NCBI GenBank assembly: GCA_020634575.1
Contig: JACKBM010000025.1
Coordinates: forward strand, 13,415 to 77,414
Length of the DNA stretch: 64,000 nt
Direction: 5' to 3'
DNA from: Ardenticatenales bacterium
GTDB lineage: Bacteria > Chloroflexota > Anaerolineae > Promineifilales > Promineifilaceae
The position numbers were made by a program, and so were the translations under genes. This document shows positions 45,917 through 54,550 of the stretch, piece after piece (positions within the stretch are counted from its first letter, which is position 1; every line of letters starts with the position of its first letter). The notes beneath the pieces were generated by a model. The model was not told where the DNA came from, did no database searches, and saw only the letters and a list, made by a program, of their open reading frames with translations.

Positions 45917-46849
45917 TCACAATTGCGCTTGTCGGATGAGTTCTAGCAGCCGGTCATGATCCAGTTTCAGGATGATGTCGGCGTTGACCGGCTGATCACC
46001 GTGATCCGACCAATCGACGATGGTCTGGCCACGCGTTTGCGGGTCGGCCAGGGAGACGGTCAGATGGTGCCGCTCGTGGCTGACGACAATAGCCGGCTCC
46101 AGGGCAACGGCCATAGCGACGGGGTCGGCGAAATATTGGACCGTGCGCCGGCGCACTTTCTGGATAAATTCGTTGGAATGAGCGGAAATAGCGGCGAAGA
46201 AGCTTGCTTTGGGCGTACCCAGGCCGGCCCATTCAGCGCGCAGCTCCGTGCTGAAGCCATGGCGCATCGTCAGCTCCCAGTCGGCCACTTCGACGAGACA
46301 ACCGGCGGCGCCCCAGCCATGGAAAAAGGCGAAGGCCGCTTCCGGATCGGCATAAATGTTGAATTCGGCGTTGTAATTGACGTTGCCATGGGCGCTGACG
46401 GCGCCGCCCATGATGATGGTGCGGCGCAGCTTGCGGGGCAGCTCCGGATCCAGCTTCAGGGCAGTGGCGATGTTGGTGAGCGGGCCGAGGGCAACCAGGG
46501 TGAGGTCGCCGGGACTGGCATTGACATGGTCGATGAGGGCGAGGGCGGCGTGTTGGGCCTGGACCGGCCGGTTTGAGCGCAGGCCGGTGTTGCCCAGCCC
46601 ATCCAACCCATGAGCATAGGCCGCATCAATGCCGGGCATGACAAACGGCGTTTTACAGCCAGGGTAGATAGGGATATCCAGGCCAAGCTGGTCCAGAATG
46701 ACGGCGGCGTTGTTGGTGGTATTTTTCAGGCCGACATTGCCGGCGACCACCGTCAGCGCCTCAATCTTGGTACCGGGATGGGCGGCAGCCATCATAATGG
46801 CCAGAGCATCGTCCTCGCCGGGGTCGGTGTCTATAATTAAACGTTGCAT
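45917..46849 (-). CDS. Inosine/uridine-preferring nucleoside hydrolase
   Basis: The 310-residue protein begins with IIDTDPGEDDALAIMMA, the calcium-binding DxDPGxDD signature. It continues with VVAGNVGLKNTTNNAAVIL and IIMGGAVSAHGNVNYNAEFNIYADPEAA, all family marks. It cleaves nucleosides to base and ribose for salvage. It is followed directly by the M20 peptidase, and an intergenic palindrome unit lies upstream. Confidence 0.92.
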   Translation of the reverse strand: MQRLIIDTDPGEDDALAIMMAAAHPGTKIEALTVVAGNVGLKNTTNNAAVILDQLGLDIPIYPGCKTPFVMPGIDAAYAHGLDGLGNTGLRSNRPVQAQHAALALIDHVNASPGDLTLVALGPLTNIATALKLDPELPRKLRRTIIMGGAVSAHGNVNYNAEFNIYADPEAAFAFFHGWGAAGCLVEVADWELTMRHGFSTELRAEWAGLGTPKASFFAAISAHSNEFIQKVRRRTVQYFADPVAMAVALEPAIVVSHERHHLTVSLADPQTRGQTIVDWSDHGDQPVNADIILKLDHDRLLELIRQAQL

Positions 46850-46949
46850 AGCGGCTTTGCCTTTGTTCCCTGTTGGTCATGTGGCCGGCGCCGGGCCTCA
46901 GGTTGCGCCGCCGGCGATTTTACCTTACCTTTCGGCCCGGCCCAACGAC

Positions 46950-46990
46950 TGAGGGGTTGACCAACCCGTCGGGTCGGCCAACCCCTCAGC
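46950..46990. repeat. Nested palindrome unit CTGAGGGGTTG...ACCCGTCGGGT...CAACCCCTCAG
   Basis: An 11-bp outer inversion CTGAGGGGTTG/CAACCCCTCAG encloses one ACCCGTCGGGT. The unit sits between divergent genes and could fold as one hairpin. A matching unit lies on the other side of the flavoenzyme gene. Confidence 0.85.
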
Positions 46991-47012
46991 TGGATACCCG
47001 AGGAGGAGATAG

Positions 47013-48218
47013 ATGTCTACGACAGATTTTGATTATATTGTGGTAGGTTGTGGCGGGATTGGCAGTGGGGCGGCTTATTGGCTGGCCCGGCGGGCTGGTC
47101 AACGGGTGCTGGGGTTGGAACAGTTTACGCTCGGGCATTCGCTGGGCGGCTCCCAGGATTACTCCCGCATCATCCGTCTGGCTGGTTACGGTGAAGAGCT
47201 GGCCCGCCTGACGCCGTACACCTATGAGACCTGGGGTGAAGTCGAGCGGGAATCAGGGCTGCAGATTGTTACCCGGAGCGGCGGCGTCTATTGGGAGCCG
47301 GATGATGCGCCGGCGGGCAGCACCGACTACATGCAGGAATCGGTGGCGGCGATGGATGCGCTTGGCATTCCCTACGAAAGGTTGTCGGCTGACGCTTTCC
47401 GGGCCCGCTTTCCCCAATTTCGGATTAAAGATCATTATGAGGTGATCTACCAGAAGGATACCGGGCTGGTGAATCCGCAGCGTGGCAACGCCGCCCATCA
47501 GCAGTTGGCCCGGGCACATGGGGCAACGATCTTGGAAAATATGCCGGTCGAATCGATCCGGCCGGATGGGGCCGGCGTCAAAGTTGTGGCTGGTGGCCAG
47601 ACCTTTACCGGCCGGAAGCTGATCATCACGGCCGGTGCCTGGGTGCAGCGGCTGCTGACTGAGTTTGGCCTCGACCTGCGTCTTACCGTCACCCAGGAGC
47701 AGGTCACCTACTACCGCACGCCCAATCTGCGCGATTTTATGCCCGATCGCTTTCCCGTTTTTCTGGTGCCGACCCCCATTGGCGGCATCTACGGGTTTCC
47801 TATTCATGGCGAGGTGGCCACCAAAGCAGCCATTGACCTGGCTGGCCAGGTGGTTACGCCCGAGACACGCACATTTGAACCGGATAAGGCCATTGAGGAA
47901 TATCAGGAAGCCTGGTTGAAGGAGCACATACCCGGATTCCTGGGGCCGAAACTCTACAGCAAAACCTGTCTGTACACTATGCCCCGCGACCGTACCTTTA
48001 TCATCGATACGCTGCCCGACTTGCCCCAGATCCTCCTTTGTGTCGGCGCCGGCCATGCCTTCAAGTTCGCCAGTCTGTTTGGCCAGATCCTGAGTGAGCT
48101 GGCCATTGATGGCCAGACGCCCCACGACATCAGTAGCCTGACTCTGAACAGGCCGGCCATCACCGATCCCAATTATGATAGCCCCGTCCTGAACCAGATC
48201 GCGGCGCGAGGTTACTAA
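47013..48218 (+). CDS. Monomeric sarcosine oxidase/N-methyltryptophan oxidase-like flavoenzyme
   Basis: The 401-residue protein opens with DYIVVGCGGIGSGAAYWLARR (FAD site) and has GSQDYSRIIRLAGY. The Cys in KTCLYTMPRDRTFIIDTLP occupies the place of the covalent flavin Cys of monomeric sarcosine oxidase. GAGHAFKFASLFGQIL completes the cofactor site. It should oxidise an N-methyl amino acid. AGGAGGAG precedes the ATG. Palindrome units flank the gene on both sides. Confidence 0.9.
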   Translation: MSTTDFDYIVVGCGGIGSGAAYWLARRAGQRVLGLEQFTLGHSLGGSQDYSRIIRLAGYGEELARLTPYTYETWGEVERESGLQIVTRSGGVYWEPDDAPAGSTDYMQESVAAMDALGIPYERLSADAFRARFPQFRIKDHYEVIYQKDTGLVNPQRGNAAHQQLARAHGATILENMPVESIRPDGAGVKVVAGGQTFTGRKLIITAGAWVQRLLTEFGLDLRLTVTQEQVTYYRTPNLRDFMPDRFPVFLVPTPIGGIYGFPIHGEVATKAAIDLAGQVVTPETRTFEPDKAIEEYQEAWLKEHIPGFLGPKLYSKTCLYTMPRDRTFIIDTLPDLPQILLCVGAGHAFKFASLFGQILSELAIDGQTPHDISSLTLNRPAITDPNYDSPVLNQIAARGY

Positions 48219-48235
48219 GTTGAACCTGCTTCCGG

Positions 48236-48290
48236 CTGAGGGGTTGGCGAACCCGTCGGGTTGAGGTACCCGTCGGGTTGGCTACCCCTC
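48236..48290. repeat. ACCCGTCGGGT palindrome pair with outer GAGGGGTTG/CTACCCCTC arms
   Basis: Two ACCCGTCGGGT copies lie inside GAGGGGTTGG and GGCTACCCCTC arms. The unit follows the flavoenzyme stop codon, where it might act as a transcript end. Confidence 0.85.
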
Positions 48291-48356
48291 GCTGATGCTC
48301 TACAATCGTTAGACATTTATCTATTAATAACCGCATCAACAGCTGAGGAGTGTCCC

Positions 48357-51300
48357 ATGTCCCAAGAACAATTCGCTGGCTTGCTGAAATGGCGTAGTAT
48401 CGGGCCGTTTCGGGGAGGTCGGGTTGTCGCCGTGGCCGGTGATTGCCATGACCGCAATGTCTTTTACTTCGGAGCCTGTGCCGGTGGCGTCTGGAAAACG
48501 GATGATGGCGGCACTTTCTGGAAAAACATCTCCGACGGCTATTTCAACACCGCCGCCGTCGGCGCCCTGGCGGTCTCCGAAAGCGACCCCAATGTGATTT
48601 ACGCCGGCACCGGCGAAACAACCATCCGCCTCGATGTTTCCTACGGGGACGGCGTCTACAAGACGGCCGACGGCGGCCGCACCTGGACCCATTGCGGCCT
48701 GAAAGATACCCGCTTCATCGGCAAAATCCGTATCCACCCGACCAATCCCGATATCGTCTACGTCGCCGCCCTTGGCCACGCTTTTGGCCCGAACGAGGAG
48801 CGGGGCGTCTTCAAATCCACCGATGGCGGGGCTACCTGGCGCCGAGTGCTCTACAAGAGCGACAAGGCCGGCGCCGTCGACCTCACCATTGATCCGAACA
48901 ACCCGCGCATCCTCTACGCCACAGTCTGGGAGACCTACCGGAATTTCTGGATGATGTCCAGCGGTGGCGAGGACAGTGGTCTGTGGAAATCAACCGACGG
49001 CGGCGAAACCTGGACCGAGATCACCAAGAATCCTGGCCTGCCTGGCGATGTCTGGGGCAAGGCAGCCGTAGCTGCTTCCCCGGCCAAACCGGGCCGGGTC
49101 TGGGCGCTGATCGAGAACAAGAAAGGCGGCATGTACCGTTCTGACGATTATGGCGACAGCTGGTCGATGGTCAGCGACAAGACGGACCTGCTCTCGCGGG
49201 CCTGGTATTACACCCACGTAACAGCTGATCCCCAGGATGGCGACACCGTTTACGTTAATAACCTGCGCCTGTGGAAATCAACTGATGGCGGTCGCACCTA
49301 CGACATGATCGGCACGCCGCATGGCGACAACCATGATCTCTGGATCGACCCCGCCGACAACAGCCGCATGATTCAGGGTAACGACGGCGGCGCCAACGTC
49401 TCCTACAACGCCGGCACAACCTGGTCGACCATCTACAATCAGCCGACCGGCCAGATTTACCGGTTGGACACGGACAACCGCAAGCCGTACCGTGTCTACG
49501 GCACCCAGCAGGACAACAGCAGCCTGAGTGTGCCCAGCCGGACGCACCACAGCTCCATCACCTGGCAGGATTGTTACCTGGCCGGTAGCGGTGAAAGCGG
49601 CTGGATCGCTTGCGACCCGGAGGACCCGGACATCACCTACGTCGGCGCGATTGGCAGTTCGCCGGGCGGCGGCAATGCGCTGCAACGGTATGATCATCGC
49701 ACCCGCGAGATCCGGCTGGTGACGACCTGGCCGCGTGGTTGGCGGGGCCATGGTGCGGATAAGTGGAAATATCGTTTCGCCTGGACCTATCCCATCGTCT
49801 TTTCCAAGCATGAGAAAGGCCGGCTCTACGCTGGTGGCAATTTCCTGTTCAAGACGACCAATGAAGGGCAGAGCTGGCAGCCGATCAGCCCTGACCTGAC
49901 GCGGGCAGACCCGGCCACGCTGGGCATTTCCGGCGGTCCGGTCAATCGCGAAATTGGTGCGGCTGAGACTTATGCCACCATTTTTGCCGTGGACGAGAGC
50001 AACCACGAAGCCGGCGTCATCTGGACCGGCAGCGATGATGGCCTGATCCATGTGAGCCGCGACGACGGCGCCAGCTGGACCAATGTCACCCCGGCCGATC
50101 TGCCGGCATGGAGCTGTGTCCACACCATCGAATGTTCGCCGCACGACGCCGGCACCGTTTACGTGGCCATCACCCGTTACAAGATGGATGATTACGCGCC
50201 CTACCTGTACAAGACGACTGATTATGGCCAGAGCTGGACACGTATCAACGACGGAATTGCCGACGACCATTGGACGCGGGTGATCCGGGCTGACCCGGCG
50301 CGCCAGGGTTTGTTGTATGCTGGTACCGAGGCGGGGCTGTACATCTCCTTTGACGATGGCGCCTCCTGGGAACAATTCCAGCTCAACCTGCCCATCTGCC
50401 CCATCTACGACCTGAAAATTAAGGACAATGACCTGGTCGCGGCGACCCACGGCCGGGCGTTCTGGGTGTTGGATGACATCACGCCGCTGCATCAGTTTGA
50501 CGGGGCGATCCAGAGCAAGAAAGCGCATCTGTTCACGCCTCGGGAGACGCTGCGGCCGATGCCTTTTGTCTTTGAAGGCAACTTCAGCGGTGCACCGGGT
50601 AAGAACTACATGGCCACACTTGGTCTGCTGACGGTGTTTGAAGCCAAGGTGAAAGAAGATGGGACCGTTGAGCGGGTCTACATCGACTCCGGTGACAATC
50701 CGCCGAAGGGGGTGATTATCACCTATCATCTGGGCGAAGAAACGGCGGCAACGCTGACGGTTCATGACGCGGCGGGCAAGCTGGTGCGTACTGTCAAGAG
50801 CAAAGGGCCGGATGATGAAGCTGCGGATGGGCCGTACTTACCGGCCGGTGCCGGCTGGAACCGTTACATCTGGGATATGCGTGGCGAGAAGGCCACCAAG
50901 GTCAAGGGCAAGGACGCGACGGCGGCGATCGAACTGGATGGCGTTGTCGTTGCGCCGGGCCGTTACAAGGTGACGCTAACCATCGGCGAGGAATCGCAGA
51001 GCACGACCTTCAATCTGGTGAAGTGGCCGACGGCCACCGCTTCCCAGGTGGAGCTTGAAGCCCAGGCCAACCTGTGGCAGCGCATCAACGACAAGTTCAG
51101 CGAGACCGCCGCGATCATCAACCAGATGCGTGGGCTGCGCGAGCAGTTATCCGGCTGGGAGAAGCGGCTTAAAGGTGACAACGCCGCCCTGGCTGAGGAA
51201 GCGACCGCTCTGGGTAAGAAGATCCTGGCAATCGAGGAAACATTGGCTGTGCCGGATTTGCGGCCCGGCTGGACGGAACCAACGAACGTCGGCTCCCGTC

Positions 51301-51503
51301 TGCTGGAGCAGCTTTCCGGGCTGGTCGGCGCCATCAATTTGGGCAATTACGGCCCAACCGACCAGGCGACGGCCGTCTATGATGTGATGGCTGGTGAGAT
51401 CGACGAGCAGATGGTTAAGTTTGGCGATCTGTTGGAAGGGGAACTGGATGATTTCAACCAGAAGCTTTCCGGCGCTGGCGTCATTGGTGTGATGCCCGGT
51501 TAG
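48357..51503 (+). CDS. Asp-box (BNR/VPS10-like) beta-propeller protein
   Basis: The start MSQEQFAGLLKWRS at 48357 follows GAGGAG, giving 1048 residues. About ten Asp-box repeats are visible, such as KTDDGGTFW, KTADGGRTW, KSTDGGATW, KSTDGGETW, RSDDYGDSW, SRDDGASW, TTDYGQSW and SFDDGASW, so residues 10-700 form one or two propellers. A beta domain follows (about 780-890), then a helical region with LREQLSGWEKRLKGDNAALAEEA. Homologues are often labelled glycosyl hydrolase, but no sialidase arginine triad or signal peptide is seen. The role is unknown. Confidence 0.85.
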   Translation: MSQEQFAGLLKWRSIGPFRGGRVVAVAGDCHDRNVFYFGACAGGVWKTDDGGTFWKNISDGYFNTAAVGALAVSESDPNVIYAGTGETTIRLDVSYGDGVYKTADGGRTWTHCGLKDTRFIGKIRIHPTNPDIVYVAALGHAFGPNEERGVFKSTDGGATWRRVLYKSDKAGAVDLTIDPNNPRILYATVWETYRNFWMMSSGGEDSGLWKSTDGGETWTEITKNPGLPGDVWGKAAVAASPAKPGRVWALIENKKGGMYRSDDYGDSWSMVSDKTDLLSRAWYYTHVTADPQDGDTVYVNNLRLWKSTDGGRTYDMIGTPHGDNHDLWIDPADNSRMIQGNDGGANVSYNAGTTWSTIYNQPTGQIYRLDTDNRKPYRVYGTQQDNSSLSVPSRTHHSSITWQDCYLAGSGESGWIACDPEDPDITYVGAIGSSPGGGNALQRYDHRTREIRLVTTWPRGWRGHGADKWKYRFAWTYPIVFSKHEKGRLYAGGNFLFKTTNEGQSWQPISPDLTRADPATLGISGGPVNREIGAAETYATIFAVDESNHEAGVIWTGSDDGLIHVSRDDGASWTNVTPADLPAWSCVHTIECSPHDAGTVYVAITRYKMDDYAPYLYKTTDYGQSWTRINDGIADDHWTRVIRADPARQGLLYAGTEAGLYISFDDGASWEQFQLNLPICPIYDLKIKDNDLVAATHGRAFWVLDDITPLHQFDGAIQSKKAHLFTPRETLRPMPFVFEGNFSGAPGKNYMATLGLLTVFEAKVKEDGTVERVYIDSGDNPPKGVIITYHLGEETAATLTVHDAAGKLVRTVKSKGPDDEAADGPYLPAGAGWNRYIWDMRGEKATKVKGKDATAAIELDGVVVAPGRYKVTLTIGEESQSTTFNLVKWPTATASQVELEAQANLWQRINDKFSETAAIINQMRGLREQLSGWEKRLKGDNAALAEEATALGKKILAIEETLAVPDLRPGWTEPTNVGSRLLEQLSGLVGAINLGNYGPTDQATAVYDVMAGEIDEQMVKFGDLLEGELDDFNQKLSGAGVIGVMPG

Positions 51504-51584
51504 CCGCTCGAGTTGTTATGTTGTCAGGCTGGCCGCGAGGCAATGTCGTTCGCGGCCAGTCTGATTGGAATCCCCTTTGTCATT

Positions 51585-51672
51585 GTGGATTCCTGCTTTC
51601 GCAGGAATGACGTCCCAAATCAGGTGTAGAGCCTCAATTTTCGACGTCATTCCCACGAAAGTGGGAATCCAT
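51585..51672. repeat. Pair of ATTCC-type palindromes (ATTCCC-N8-GGGAAT)
   Basis: ATTCCTGCTTTCGCAGGAAT (51589-51608) and ATTCCCACGAAAGTGGGAAT (51649-51668) are palindromes flanked by inverted GATT/AATC and TGACG/CGTCA. The second has the ATTCCC-N8-GGGAAT form known from dispersed bacterial repeats such as neisserial dRS3. The pair makes a large hairpin between convergent genes. Confidence 0.85.
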
Positions 51673-51730
51673 TTTCTTTGGCGTGAGCACTCATACAGGC
51701 TAACTGTGCCACGCGTGACTGCCCGGCAAA

Positions 51731-52747
51731 TCAGCCATTTTGGAAGATATTTTCCAATACCTCGATGACCCGTTTGTTGTCCTCAGGGCGGCCGATGGAG
51801 ACGCGCAAGTAGCCGGGCATGTCGAACACATCGGCGTGGCGGAGCAGTACGCCCTGCTTGAGCGCCTCGTCGACGATCTGCTGCGCCGGCACCGGCGGAT
51901 CCTCCACGGTGATGAAGAATGCCTGGCTGCGCAGATATTTTAGGCCGAGCCGGTCAAATTCCTTGTAATAAAATTCCCGCCCTTCCTGCACCATCTCAAT
52001 CGAGTTAACGATGTGCGCCTCGTCGGCCAGGGCGGCGGCGGCGCCGGCATAGGCCATGATGCCCATCTCGCTGCGTACCCGCGTATCGCGGATGGGGGCA
52101 ATGACATGCTCGGGGCCGTAGCCATAGCCGACCCGCATACTGGCCAGCCCATACACTTTGGAGAACGTGCGAGCAACGATGACGTTGTAGCCGGCGTTGA
52201 CAAACTCCATCATGCGCGGGAAATCGTCCACGTCCACAAAGTCATGATAGGCCTCGTCGACAACCACACAGACATGCTCAGGTACGCGCGCCAGGAAATC
52301 AGCCATCTCCTGGTGGTTGACGTAAAGGCCGGTCGGGTTATTGGGGTTGCAGAGGAAGAGCAGGGTCGTTTTGTCGGTGATGGCGTTGATCAGCCCGTCA
52401 AAGTCGATCTGGTAGTCAATAAGCGGGACCTCGACGAGGTTGGCGCGGTGGACGCGGGTCAGCCGCTTGTAGGCGACGAAGGTTGGCCGGGGAACGACAA
52501 TCTCGGCATCCGGCAGGCCATGATGTTGGACGAGCATGCGCAGGACATCGGCGGAGCCGTTGCCGAGGACAAACTGTTCCGGCCGGATCCCGTGCCCGAT
52601 ATGGGCAGCCAGCTTCTCAAGCAGGATGGCTTCATGATTTTGCGGATAGAAATTAGCGTTCAGGCAGGCTTCCTGCATGGCGGCCACCGCCATGGGGGAG
52701 GGGCCAAGCAGATTTTCATTGGCGTGAAGTCGAAGGGGTTCTGTCAT
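51731..52747 (-). CDS. hisC: Histidinol-phosphate aminotransferase family
   Basis: The 338-residue class I/II aminotransferase begins RLHANENLLGPSPMAV. It has LGNGSADVLRMLV, VPRPTFVAYKRL, LCNPNNPTGLYV, VVVDEAYHDFVD and the PLP lysine in ARTFSKVYGLASMRVGYG. The pattern fits HisC, which makes histidinol phosphate, but close relatives act on aromatic amino acids, and no other his gene is present here. The gene lies 30 bp downstream of an AKR gene on the same strand. Confidence 0.85.
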   Translation of the reverse strand: MTEPLRLHANENLLGPSPMAVAAMQEACLNANFYPQNHEAILLEKLAAHIGHGIRPEQFVLGNGSADVLRMLVQHHGLPDAEIVVPRPTFVAYKRLTRVHRANLVEVPLIDYQIDFDGLINAITDKTTLLFLCNPNNPTGLYVNHQEMADFLARVPEHVCVVVDEAYHDFVDVDDFPRMMEFVNAGYNVIVARTFSKVYGLASMRVGYGYGPEHVIAPIRDTRVRSEMGIMAYAGAAAALADEAHIVNSIEMVQEGREFYYKEFDRLGLKYLRSQAFFITVEDPPVPAQQIVDEALKQGVLLRHADVFDMPGYLRVSIGRPEDNKRVIEVLENIFQNG

Positions 52748-52777
52748 CTTGCACCTTGGGGCCGGGACCGGCCGGTT

Positions 52778-53755
52778 TTATGATTGTTTGCGTTCCTCTT
52801 CCCGATCATGGGCCAGGGCCGGCGCGGGCGTCAGCGCTGAAATACGCGCCCGCAGCTCCGGCGTCATGTCGATGTTGACGGCGTTGAGGGAGCCTTCCAA
52901 TTGATTCAGATTGCGCGCGCCGATGATGGGCGCGGTGACACCGGGATGTGAGCCCACCCAGGCGACGGCCAGACTGGCTGGATCGTGACCCAATTCCTGC
53001 GCCAGAGCGGTGAAATCCTCCGCAGCGTCGTAATTGGCGTCAGCGCCGTAGCGGCGCTGGTACATGGCGTTACTGGTCAGCCGGCCCGCATCCGGCCGCT
53101 TTTCGCGGCCATATTTGCCGGTTAGCAGACCGCCGCCCAGAGGGCTGTAGGGGATCACGCCCAGCCCTTCACTCTGGGCCATAGGCAGAATTTCCACCTC
53201 AGCCTGCCGCTTGACCAGGTTGTACATTGGCTGCAGGCATTCATAGCGGGCCCAGCCATGCAGGGCCGCAAGCCCAAGGGCCTTCATCACCTGCCAGGCC
53301 GCATAGTTGCTGGCGGCCGGATAGAGAATTTTGCCGGCCCGCACCAGATCGTCCAGGCCACGCAATGTTTCTTCCAGCGGCGTATCGTAATCAAAATTGT
53401 GGATGAAATAGACGTCGATCCGATCCGTTTGCAGCCGGCGCAGGCTGCCCTCTACGGCGAGCTGGATGTGGCGGCGGGACGCGCCCTTGTCATTCAGGCC
53501 CGGCCCGGTTGGTCCATAGAATTTGCTGGTGATGACAAGATCGTCGCGCAACGCCTTGCTCAGCCGGCCGAGGATCTCCTCGGAGCGACCGCCCGAGTAG
53601 ACGTCGGCTGTGTCAAAAAAATTGACGCCGGCATCCAGGCAGCGCCTGAACATGGCGGCAGAGGTTTCTTCGTCTGCATCGCCGCCGAAAGACATGGTGC
53701 CAAAACATAGTTCGGATACCCGGACACCCGAACGGCCGAGCAGTTTGTATCTCAT
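52778..53755 (-). CDS. Aldo/keto reductase family oxidoreductase
   Basis: The start MRYKLLGRSGVRVSELCFGTM at 53755 has AGGAGG upstream and gives 325 residues. The tetrad is in FFDTADVYSGG (Asp, Tyr), ITSKFYG (Lys) and YFIHNFD (His). IIGARNLNQLEGSL is the cofactor site. It resembles the YakC/Tas-like group. It probably forms a transcript with hisC downstream. Substrate unknown. Confidence 0.92.
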   Translation of the reverse strand: MRYKLLGRSGVRVSELCFGTMSFGGDADEETSAAMFRRCLDAGVNFFDTADVYSGGRSEEILGRLSKALRDDLVITSKFYGPTGPGLNDKGASRRHIQLAVEGSLRRLQTDRIDVYFIHNFDYDTPLEETLRGLDDLVRAGKILYPAASNYAAWQVMKALGLAALHGWARYECLQPMYNLVKRQAEVEILPMAQSEGLGVIPYSPLGGGLLTGKYGREKRPDAGRLTSNAMYQRRYGADANYDAAEDFTALAQELGHDPASLAVAWVGSHPGVTAPIIGARNLNQLEGSLNAVNIDMTPELRARISALTPAPALAHDREEERKQS

Positions 53756-53876
53756 AATGACCTCCTTTTGAATTCCTTGGGCCAACGTTATCCCAATCAG
53801 CAGAAAGAGGCTAGAGAAATTGATCGAGCAATTTGTGGACAGATTTGCAGAACTAGTGTACTGTATGTCTTCGTAT

Positions 53877-53882
53877 TATAAT
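53877..53882 (+). promoter_or_regulatory. -10 hexamer (TATAAT) of RRM protein gene
   Basis: A consensus TATAAT lies 62 bp before the TTG start, without a clear -35. It implies a 5' leader of about 55 nt, long enough for temperature control as in other RRM protein genes, though no specific structure is visible. Confidence 0.4.
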
Positions 53883-53944
53883 GTCGAGTTTGCCCAGCCT
53901 CGTTCTGTACCCCAAGCAAGACACCATTTTGGAGAACCCTAGAG

Positions 53945-54313
53945 TTGACAAAGAAGATTTATGTAGGCAATTTGTCGTTTCAGGCATCTGAAGACGACGT
54001 CCGTGAGTTGTTCGAGGCCCACGGGGAAGTTGAGTCCGTCGCTATGATTATGGATCGGGAAACCGGCCGCTTCCGCGGTTTTTGTTTCGTAGAAATGGGC
54101 GACGACGACGCAGACAGCGCTATTGCCGCGCTGGATGGTCAGGATTACGATGGGCGTACCCTGCGGGTAAACGAAGCCCGTCCTCGCGACGACCGTGGTG
54201 GCGGTGGCAATCGTGGCGGTGGCAATCGTGGTGGTGGCAATCGCGGCGGCGGTGGCAATCGCGGTGGCGGTGGCTACCGCGGTGGTGGCGATCGTTACGA
54301 CGATCGGCGTTAA
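53945..54313 (+). CDS. RRM-type RNA-binding protein with Gly/Arg-rich tail
   Basis: The 122-residue protein begins at a TTG (GGAG about nine bases upstream). Residues 4-80 are one RRM with RNP2 IYVGNL and RNP1 RGFCFVEM. The tail (85-122) is built of GGGNR/GGG repeats with a final RYDDRR. Such single-RRM Gly-rich proteins of cyanobacteria and Chloroflexota act as RNA chaperones, often cold-induced. A strong terminator follows, so the gene is monocistronic. Confidence 0.92.
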   Translation: MTKKIYVGNLSFQASEDDVRELFEAHGEVESVAMIMDRETGRFRGFCFVEMGDDDADSAIAALDGQDYDGRTLRVNEARPRDDRGGGGNRGGGNRGGGNRGGGGNRGGGGYRGGGDRYDDRR

Positions 54314-54344
54314 GCACGACGCTACCTCAAAGTCACAACTTCGA

Positions 54345-54378
54345 CGGAGACCGGTAACCCCGGTCTCCGTTTTTTTTT
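54345..54378 (+). terminator. Terminator after RRM gene
   Basis: A 10-bp perfect stem CGGAGACCGG/CCGGTCTCCG with loop TAACC is followed by nine T residues. This is the strongest terminator in the window. Confidence 0.92.
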
Positions 54379-54550
54379 GCCAGTTTGCTTTTGCCCATTT
54401 CCTAATCTTCACGCGTTATGTATACTGATGATGTTGCATTTATGGCACAATGCGCCTGAATCGGGCTCCCCACCATCTTTAGCTGCTTGATAATGCTGTG
54501 GACGGACGGCAAAAGCAGTGCCCGGAATGTTCTGCAATTTGGAGGACCGG

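Noticed and set aside
49278..50765. 495-residue frame antisense to the Asp-box propeller gene
   Set aside because: The sense strand has clear Asp-box repeats, and the antisense product shows no recognisable domain.
51565..51768. Small ORF reading WIPAFAGMT
   Set aside because: It is the translation of the ATTCC palindrome repeat, a familiar false gene.
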